Below, piece after piece: positions 14,314-19,043 of a DNA stretch of 19,043 nucleotides (positions are counted from its first letter, which is position 1; every line of letters begins with the position of its first letter). This DNA is from CAIMUM01 sp034429715 (GTDB lineage: Bacteria > Chloroflexota > Dehalococcoidia > GIF9 > UBA5629): contig DAOUFR010000078.1 in assembly GCA_034429715.1 (NCBI GenBank), positions 1 to 19,043 on the forward strand, given 5' to 3'. The position numbers and the translations under genes were made by a program. The notes below the pieces were generated by a model that ran no database searches, was not told the origin of the DNA, and was given only the letters and a program-made list of their open reading frames with translations.

Positions 14314-15354
14314 TTGACAATCGATAGTTCCAAATATTTCTACGCAACCGGCGCAGGCGGCTTTGATTTTCAGCTATCGACGAAAATCATATTCGGCGAG
14401 GGGACGGTACGCAGGCTGAGCAGCGAGGTCAAAGGGCGCGGCAGGAGCAGAGTACTTATTGTCACCAGCAGAGGGATGTCGGAACGGCAATCGCTGAAGG
14501 ATATACTTGCCGACCTCGGTGAAGCAGGAATGACCGTAAATATATTCTCTTCCACGCCTCCCGAGCCGTCTGTAGAAGATGTAAATAAATGTCTTGAATT
14601 CGCGAAGCGGGTAAAACCTGATCTCGTAGTCGGGATCGGCGGCGGAAGCGCAATGGATGTGGCCAAGAAAACCGCCCTGGAAATCGGAGCGCCAAAAATC
14701 ATGATACCCACGACGGCGGGAAGCGGCAGCGAAGTGACGTATAATTCCGTTCTCATGGTCGAAGGGCGAAAAAAATCGTTCAGCGATATCAAACTTGCAG
14801 CCGATCTTGCCATAGTCGATCCGGACCTGCTGGCAACCATGCCCGCTTCAGTCATGGTTTGCTCTGCCATGGATGCTATGGCGCATGCCGTGGAAAGCTA
14901 CGGCGCCAGGAAAGGAAACAGCATAACGCGTGCTCTCTCATTGGAGGCATACCTGCTGAGCCGGGATAATATCAGCCATGCCTTATCCGGTGATGCGGCG
15001 GGCAGGCGCAATACAGCGATGGGAAGCCTGATGGCCGGTATGGCGTTGACCGGCACGGGGACGACGCTGGGACATGCCCTGGCCTATCCGCTGTCTAACC
15101 GCGGTATGACGCACGGCCAGTCACTGGCGGTCGTGCTGCCTTACCTGTTGCAGATTAACCGCTTCGATGCGGAGCATGCCGATGAATTGAAGTCCTTCCG
15201 CCGGAAGTATTGCAGCCTTCCGGAGATCGCCCGGGATATCCCGACTATGGCCGCGGAGGTTGCAGCTGACGAAAGGCACCTAAGCAATAATCCTGTTGAG
15301 GTAACATTGCAGGAGATTATTAATGTGTATACCGGCATGCAAAAAGAAGGTTGA
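14314..15354 (+). CDS. Iron-containing (group III) alcohol dehydrogenase
   Basis: A 346-residue NAD(P)-linked metal-dependent dehydrogenase. The dinucleotide-binding loop GGGSAMD is at 109-115, and TTAGSGSEVT follows. The four metal ligands are present: D187 and H191 (in DAMAHAVES), H254 (in TLGHALAYPL) and H267 (in MTHGQSLAVVLP). The family usually runs about 380-390 residues, so this is a shorter member; the C-terminus (NNPVEVTLQEIINVY) is intact, so the loss is internal. Family members oxidise or reduce short alcohols and aldehydes, including lactaldehyde reductase of fucose and rhamnose breakdown, but the substrate is not decided here. The TTG start at 14314 is set by GAAGGAAGG at 14297-14305. 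It is the last gene of the sugar operon, ending just before a strong terminator. Confidence 0.9.
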   Translation: MTIDSSKYFYATGAGGFDFQLSTKIIFGEGTVRRLSSEVKGRGRSRVLIVTSRGMSERQSLKDILADLGEAGMTVNIFSSTPPEPSVEDVNKCLEFAKRVKPDLVVGIGGGSAMDVAKKTALEIGAPKIMIPTTAGSGSEVTYNSVLMVEGRKKSFSDIKLAADLAIVDPDLLATMPASVMVCSAMDAMAHAVESYGARKGNSITRALSLEAYLLSRDNISHALSGDAAGRRNTAMGSLMAGMALTGTGTTLGHALAYPLSNRGMTHGQSLAVVLPYLLQINRFDAEHADELKSFRRKYCSLPEIARDIPTMAAEVAADERHLSNNPVEVTLQEIINVYTGMQKEG

Positions 15355-15378
15355 GAGAAGAAATCAGTCCAGCTCTAA

Positions 15379-15419
15379 TATAAGAAAGCCCGTCCTTGGA
15401 AAGGACGGGCTTTCTTATA
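15379..15419. terminator. Strong bidirectional intrinsic terminator
   Basis: A 19-bp perfect inverted repeat (15379-15397 and 15401-15419) around a 3-base GGA spacer; in practice the tip opens to a 7-base loop. The GC core GCCCGTCC/GGACGGGC is flanked by A-rich and T-rich sides (AAGAAA/TTTCTT), so it can stop transcription from the dehydrogenase gene on the left and from the convergent minus-strand gene on the right. Confidence 0.88.
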
Positions 15420-15438
15420 CATTAAATTTATAAACTGC

Positions 15439-17010
15439 TCAGGCCGTCGTAGCTTTAGTGCCACCGGTAGCGCCGGCTTTGGAACGCCTGCGCATGAAGA
15501 CGATCAGCAGTACAATGCCGACGATCACGAGCACTATTACCGCCAGAATGATAATCGGTACCGTGTAGTCATAAGCCCAGGTGAGCAGCTTGGTCTGAGG
15601 GCTGTTCATGAGCACCGTGCCCCGGCCGTTCTCCGCGATCATTCTACCGCCCAACAGGCCCCAGAACCCGCTCATAGGTATCGGCTGCATCGCCAGATCA
15701 TAGGAAGCAGTGCTGTCCTTGAGCTCCCATGAGCTTTCATTTACGGGTGGATTGTCTGACTTGAGTGTAAGCAGATAATAAGTGTCATAAACCGCTTTGA
15801 CGCTGCCGGCCTGGCTGACATTGAAGGCCAGGTCGCGCCATGGGCTGGTGCTGCCGTCGGGCAGAGTCCACTGCTTGAAAACATATTTGACGTCCGGCAG
15901 TGCCGAATTGATTACCGGGCTGGCCGCACTACTGGTGAAGCTGCTACCCAGGGCATGGTAACCGGTGCCGGGCGGCTCGGACACGCCCGACGGCTCGCTG
16001 CCGGTCTGGATAAATACCTCGACGGCATAATCATAGTGGGCTATCAGATTAGTGTCACTCACCAGGATCTGGTGCGGCCCTGTAACACCATACCGGACAT
16101 TAGGATCTGCACCTGCTACTGATTGCTCCACACTGGTGAGGTACATCTCCCCCGGGTGACCGGTGAAGGACGCCGACTGGCTGCCACCCAGTGTGGCCTC
16201 CGCCGCGCCATCGATCAGCACCGGTGTGGCGCCTTCGGTCAGGCCGGGGCCGACCTCAACAGTGAAGTCGTAGTAGGAACTATAATCTATGCCGCTTGTA
16301 TAGTCGCCATAGGAATCGATAACCAGTATGAAGGGGCGGCTGGCGGGCGGACAGCAATCCGCGCAGGTGTAAAAGTTGTCGGTCACCGTGGCGGTTACGT
16401 TATAGATGCCGGCGGAGCCGAGTGGCGGAACGCCGGTGATCTCCCCCGTGTATGGATCAAGAATGAGTCCCGGAGGCAGCCCTGCCGCGCTCCATGTGTA
16501 GTTGCCCGAACAGCCCGCGGCGCTGAGAGGAAGATAGAAGGGCAGGTTCTCCATGGACCAGGCCATAACAAATGTTGGGATGATGGTAAGCGGAGCGGGA
16601 GGCACAGCAGCCACAACTGTAATAGTCACCGGCGCTGCGGGAGAAGCTGTGGCACATGGCGGAGGGACCGGTCCCGGCCACATCTCGGTCACGCCCACGG
16701 AGAAGTTATACACTCCGGCAGACCCCAGGGGAGGGCAGACCGTGAGCACGCCCGTGTTCTCGTCCAGCACCACCCAGGCGGGCGGCGCACCCGACAGCCA
16801 GTAGAAATAGGTGAAGGGCCCGGTGGGACATACCTGCCCGACCGGGCTGAAGGTGGTGGTATATGACTGACATTCGTCAAGGGTTTCGGATACAGGATTG
16901 GGGGTGATATTAAAACACCCTGCCGCAGTAAGGACTAACAGTACCAGAAAGCATATGCAAAGCCTCAAAAGCATTGCCGGCCGCCGCTTCTTATCATCAT
17001 CTATTCTCAT
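15439..17010 (-). CDS. Cell-surface lipoprotein with He_PIG Ig-like domains and C-terminal membrane anchor
   Basis: A 523-residue exported protein. The N-terminus (RIDDDKKRR, then LLRLCICFLVLLVLTAAG) ends in a lipobox with C32. Two putative Ig-like He_PIG modules follow, about residues 35-125 (APPAWVVLDENTGVLTVCPP, LGSAGVYNFSV) and 140-215 (GLPPGLILDPYTGEITGVPP, LGSAGIYNVTATV). A Cys pair motif (TCADCC) comes next, then a long beta-rich region to about 470 with a KYVFKQWTLPDGSTSPW segment like bacterial surface repeats. The end has a transmembrane helix (about 487-510) and a basic tail MRRRSKAG. ATG 17010 has GGAG 9 bases upstream. It probably shares a transcript with the Cys-repeat gene 64 bases upstream. 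Lipid anchor plus C-terminal helix would hold the protein at both ends. Confidence 0.82.
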   Translation of the reverse strand: MRIDDDKKRRPAMLLRLCICFLVLLVLTAAGCFNITPNPVSETLDECQSYTTTFSPVGQVCPTGPFTYFYWLSGAPPAWVVLDENTGVLTVCPPLGSAGVYNFSVGVTEMWPGPVPPPCATASPAAPVTITVVAAVPPAPLTIIPTFVMAWSMENLPFYLPLSAAGCSGNYTWSAAGLPPGLILDPYTGEITGVPPLGSAGIYNVTATVTDNFYTCADCCPPASRPFILVIDSYGDYTSGIDYSSYYDFTVEVGPGLTEGATPVLIDGAAEATLGGSQSASFTGHPGEMYLTSVEQSVAGADPNVRYGVTGPHQILVSDTNLIAHYDYAVEVFIQTGSEPSGVSEPPGTGYHALGSSFTSSAASPVINSALPDVKYVFKQWTLPDGSTSPWRDLAFNVSQAGSVKAVYDTYYLLTLKSDNPPVNESSWELKDSTASYDLAMQPIPMSGFWGLLGGRMIAENGRGTVLMNSPQTKLLTWAYDYTVPIIILAVIVLVIVGIVLLIVFMRRRSKAGATGGTKATTA

Positions 17011-17074
17011 GTCACCGTCTCCATATCAATTCGCATTCAATTATCCAACAACCTGCCCGACTGCGGTAAGCGTG

Positions 17075-18853
17075 TCATTGCAGAATGGGAGGGCGCGTAA
17101 ACACCACGCAGGATTTGGTAGCCTCGCTCTGGGACGAATAACATCTTCCACCGTATTGCGTGCACTGGGTACGCGTGGTCTGGAAGACTTTTCCGTTGGC
17201 ACAGCACCAGCAGGTCTGAGCAACCTGGCAGTACCTGGTAGCCTCAGTTTGCGATGAATAGCAACTGCCGCCGTACTGCGTGCACTGGGCACGTGTGGTC
17301 TGGGAGACCTTGCCGTTCGCGCAGCACCAGCAGGCCTGGGCGGCCTGGCAGTACCTGGTAGCCTCGGCCTGGGACGTATAGCAGCTGCCGCCATATTGAG
17401 CACACTGGGAAGCTGTGGACTGGTAGACCTTGCCGTTCGCGCAGCACCAGCAGGCCTGGGCGGCCTGGCAGTACCTGGTGGCCTCGGCCTGGGATGTATA
17501 GCAGTTGCCACCGTACTGCGCGCACTGTGATACTGTTGACTGGAAGACCTTGCCGTTAGAGCAGCACCAGCAGGTTTGAGCTGCCTCGCAGTACCTGGTG
17601 GCCTCGGTCTGGGATGTATAGCAGTTTCCGCCGTACTGTGAGCACTGGGCTGTTGTGGACTGATAGACCTTACCGTTCGCGCAGCACCAGCAGGCGGCTG
17701 TTTCCTGGCACGCCTTGGTCGCATCGTACTGGTTGCTATAACTTGAGCCTCCCATCTGGGCGCACAGTTCCCGGCTGGTTTGCATAACCTTGCCGTCACG
17801 ACAGCACCAGATCTCCGTTGAGCAGGCATCGACGGCCTCCTTCTCGGTAAGGAACCACTGCCCACCAGATTGCAGGCAGGGCGTCTGGAGGGTTGGACCG
17901 ACTTTACCGTCCTGGCAGCACCAGCCGCGTGACTGGCAGCCTTTGAGCGCTTCGGCCTCGGTAGAGTAGGCCGTTCCGCCTTTCTGAGCACATATTTCTC
18001 TGGTTGTCTCAACCACCTTGCCGTCCAGGCAGCACCAGATGTTTGACTGGCAGCCTTTGAGCGCTTCGGCCTCGGTGGCGTAGGCCGTTCCGCCCTTCTG
18101 GATACATGATTCCCTGGTGGTCTCAACCACCTTGCCATTCAAACAGCACCACACTGTGTTGGGTTTGCTGTAGCAATACCAGAACTGCTGTTTATCAGGT
18201 GCGTAGTAGCAGGGCCCTTTGGAGCACTGGTTAGTAAAACCCCGTGCGGCCGCGTCATTCGGCTGCAGGCAATAATCACAGCCCTTGGAGCACTTCTCGA
18301 AGGCCGGCGGGTAGGAGGCAACGATCTGTCCGGATGGTCCGCCGGGCGGCGCCAGAGAGGTCTGTCCCAGCCACTCGGGTTTTCTGGACCCGGTTGAAGC
18401 ATTATCCGATGGCGTTAGTACACGGGCAGCGGTCGTCACAGGCGGACTGCTGGCAAAGGAGAGAGTCAACATTCTCTGCTGGCTTCCTCCCGTATTGTTC
18501 GCCAGCAGGACAGCCTCGAAGCTATTGCTGCTGCCCCGGCGTATCTGGTAAGTTGTTCTGCCCCTGACGTTTCCCTTACAGGACGTGGAGGGAGGGTTGT
18601 TGATCTCCCGTATGACCTCGCCCGCTTCGATCAGCTGCACGCTGGTTGCGTTACTCACCTCAAAGGAGTAGACAGCTGAGGCGCCGTCCTGCAGCACCAT
18701 GGGAGAGGCGGAGAAGGATTTGATCTGCGGCAGGCCGGTCCACATCGAGGCGGCCGCGGCCATATCCGCGCTGCCCAGCAAAGTGGCAACCGCCACCGCA
18801 ATGCACACCAGCAACCTCAAATAACCTGTAAATCTGTGAATAATGATACTCAT
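17075..18853 (-). CDS. Secreted Cys-rich protein with nine tandem WCC..GKV repeats
   Basis: A 592-residue exported protein of unrecognised family. The signal peptide (RLLVCIAVAVATLLGSADMA) is cut near AAAA-S. Residues about 40-135 resemble an Ig-like domain (IKSFSASPMVLQDGASAVYS). Residues 188-227 hold six Cys (KCSKGCDYC, QCSKGPCYY, WYCY). Nine tandem repeats follow, with their Trp at residues 235, 273, 311, 349, 389, 429, 469, 509 and 549; the consensus is WCC.(N/D)GKV...T...C.Q.GG..Y.....A...C. Repeats 1-3 are 38 residues and repeats 4-8 are 40. Repeats 1-4 have four Cys, and repeats 5-9 have six when the Cys preceding WCC is counted. The high, even Cys count implies disulfide-bonded extracellular modules. 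Start 18853 is preferred over 18910 because of the signal peptide and AGGTGG just upstream. Function unknown; binding or structural roles are plausible. Confidence 0.85.
   Translation of the reverse strand: MSIIIHRFTGYLRLLVCIAVAVATLLGSADMAAAASMWTGLPQIKSFSASPMVLQDGASAVYSFEVSNATSVQLIEAGEVIREINNPPSTSCKGNVRGRTTYQIRRGSSNSFEAVLLANNTGGSQQRMLTLSFASSPPVTTAARVLTPSDNASTGSRKPEWLGQTSLAPPGGPSGQIVASYPPAFEKCSKGCDYCLQPNDAAARGFTNQCSKGPCYYAPDKQQFWYCYSKPNTVWCCLNGKVVETTRESCIQKGGTAYATEAEALKGCQSNIWCCLDGKVVETTREICAQKGGTAYSTEAEALKGCQSRGWCCQDGKVGPTLQTPCLQSGGQWFLTEKEAVDACSTEIWCCRDGKVMQTSRELCAQMGGSSYSNQYDATKACQETAACWCCANGKVYQSTTAQCSQYGGNCYTSQTEATRYCEAAQTCWCCSNGKVFQSTVSQCAQYGGNCYTSQAEATRYCQAAQACWCCANGKVYQSTASQCAQYGGSCYTSQAEATRYCQAAQACWCCANGKVSQTTRAQCTQYGGSCYSSQTEATRYCQVAQTCWCCANGKVFQTTRTQCTQYGGRCYSSQSEATKSCVVFTRPPILQ
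17108..18151 (-). repeat. Nine tandem coding repeats (114 bp then 120 bp units)
   Basis: Counted from each Trp codon, the units are 18151-18038, 18037-17924, 17923-17810 (114 bp), then 17809-17690, 17689-17570, 17569-17450, 17449-17330, 17329-17210 (120 bp) and 17209-17108 (last, shortened). Neighbouring late units are very similar: 17331-17400 and 17451-17520 match at 63 of 70 positions. Unit lengths are multiples of three, and the frame is kept throughout. Confidence 0.95.
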
Positions 18854-18931
18854 ACCGCCACCTGCCAATTTAAAATTTGCCTCAATCAGGCACACAGCAC
18901 ATAAAACCACTCACGGCCCGGATACAGTCAT

Positions 18932-18961
18932 ATTCTGCTTTGTAACGGCAGGATTTGTCAA
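18932..18961 (-). promoter_or_regulatory. Candidate promoter of the Cys-repeat gene
   Basis: On the minus strand, a consensus -35 TTGACA (18956-18961) is followed after 18 bases by CAGAAT (18932-18937, 4/6). It lies about 80 bases before the chosen ATG at 18853 and would drive the Cys-repeat gene and, by read-through, the He_PIG gene. Confidence 0.45.
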
Positions 18962-19043
18962 TGGTTCTATACGAGTTCAGGACTATAGTACCAACATTTG
19001 ACCATCATAAAATAAAAATCGCCGGAAGCTCTTTAACTGAAAA

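Noticed and set aside
14314..14319. TTGACA at the start of the dehydrogenase gene
   Set aside because: This is the TTG start codon plus the Thr codon, preceded by a good ribosome site; it is not a promoter.
16123..16866. A 247-codon plus-strand open frame antisense to the He_PIG protein gene
   Set aside because: Its composition (Gly/Arg/His-rich) is that of an antisense shadow, and the minus-strand frame has recognisable domains and a lipobox.
17041..18138. A 365-codon Arg/Pro/Ala-rich open frame on the minus strand, in another frame of the Cys-repeat gene
   Set aside because: It is kept open by the 120-bp repeat unit, which repeats the same stop-free alternative frame. It has no signal peptide, domain or ribosome site, while the overlapping frame has a clear signal peptide and conserved Cys pattern.
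17108..18151. Regularly spaced repeats that might suggest a CRISPR array
   Set aside because: Units are 114-120 bp, directly contiguous, in frame and coding, without unique spacers; no cas genes are nearby.

Overview
The window reads as a bacterial chromosome segment of roughly 50% G+C with mixed ATG/GTG/TTG starts and many lipoprotein-type signal sequences. It carries an HD-GYP phosphorelay, Ig-like/CARDB/He_PIG surface domains, a transglutaminase-like lipoprotein and a CPA2 antiporter. The mixture resembles environmental Chloroflexota (Dehalococcoidia-like), but that placement is an inference from domain style only: there is no rRNA, tRNA or other marker here. I saw no CRISPR array, insertion sequence, phage gene or origin.

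Layout. (1) 1-3187, plus strand: the end of a sensor histidine kinase, a stand-alone receiver, and a receiver-PAS-PAS-PAS-HD-GYP protein, tightly packed. They look like one signalling relay whose output is cyclic di-GMP breakdown. (2) 3293-5486, plus: a membrane-anchored thioredoxin-fold (TlpA-like) protein and a CARDB lipoprotein. (3) 8422-5574, minus: a probable operon of a transglutaminase-like lipoprotein, a small membrane protein with a C-terminal winged-helix-like segment (14-base overlap), and a lipoprotein with an internally duplicated domain of about 123 residues. (4) 8800-9522, plus: an unrecognised basic Pro/His-rich membrane-anchored protein with four spaced His-His repeats, behind a long leader. 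(5) 11267-9588, minus: a KefB/KefC-type cation/proton antiporter with a TrkA-N domain, with a strong promoter and a folded 160-base leader. (6) 11657-15354, plus: a three-gene sugar operon (GH29-like glycosidase, mannose-6-phosphate-isomerase-like cupin, iron-type alcohol dehydrogenase), closed by a 19-bp perfect hairpin terminator. (7) 18853-15439, minus: two exported proteins, a secreted protein with nine Cys-rich tandem repeats and a lipobox/He_PIG/C-terminal-TM protein.

The most unusual item is the Cys-rich repeat protein (17075-18853). Repeats 1-4 have four cysteines each. Repeats 5-9 have six, and the two additional cysteines (one before the Trp-Cys-Cys motif, one before a conserved Tyr) always occur together, which predicts an additional disulfide gained once and then amplified. 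Also worth following are the His-His repeat protein, the duplicated-domain lipoprotein, the compact sugar operon, and the antiporter leader as a candidate RNA regulator.
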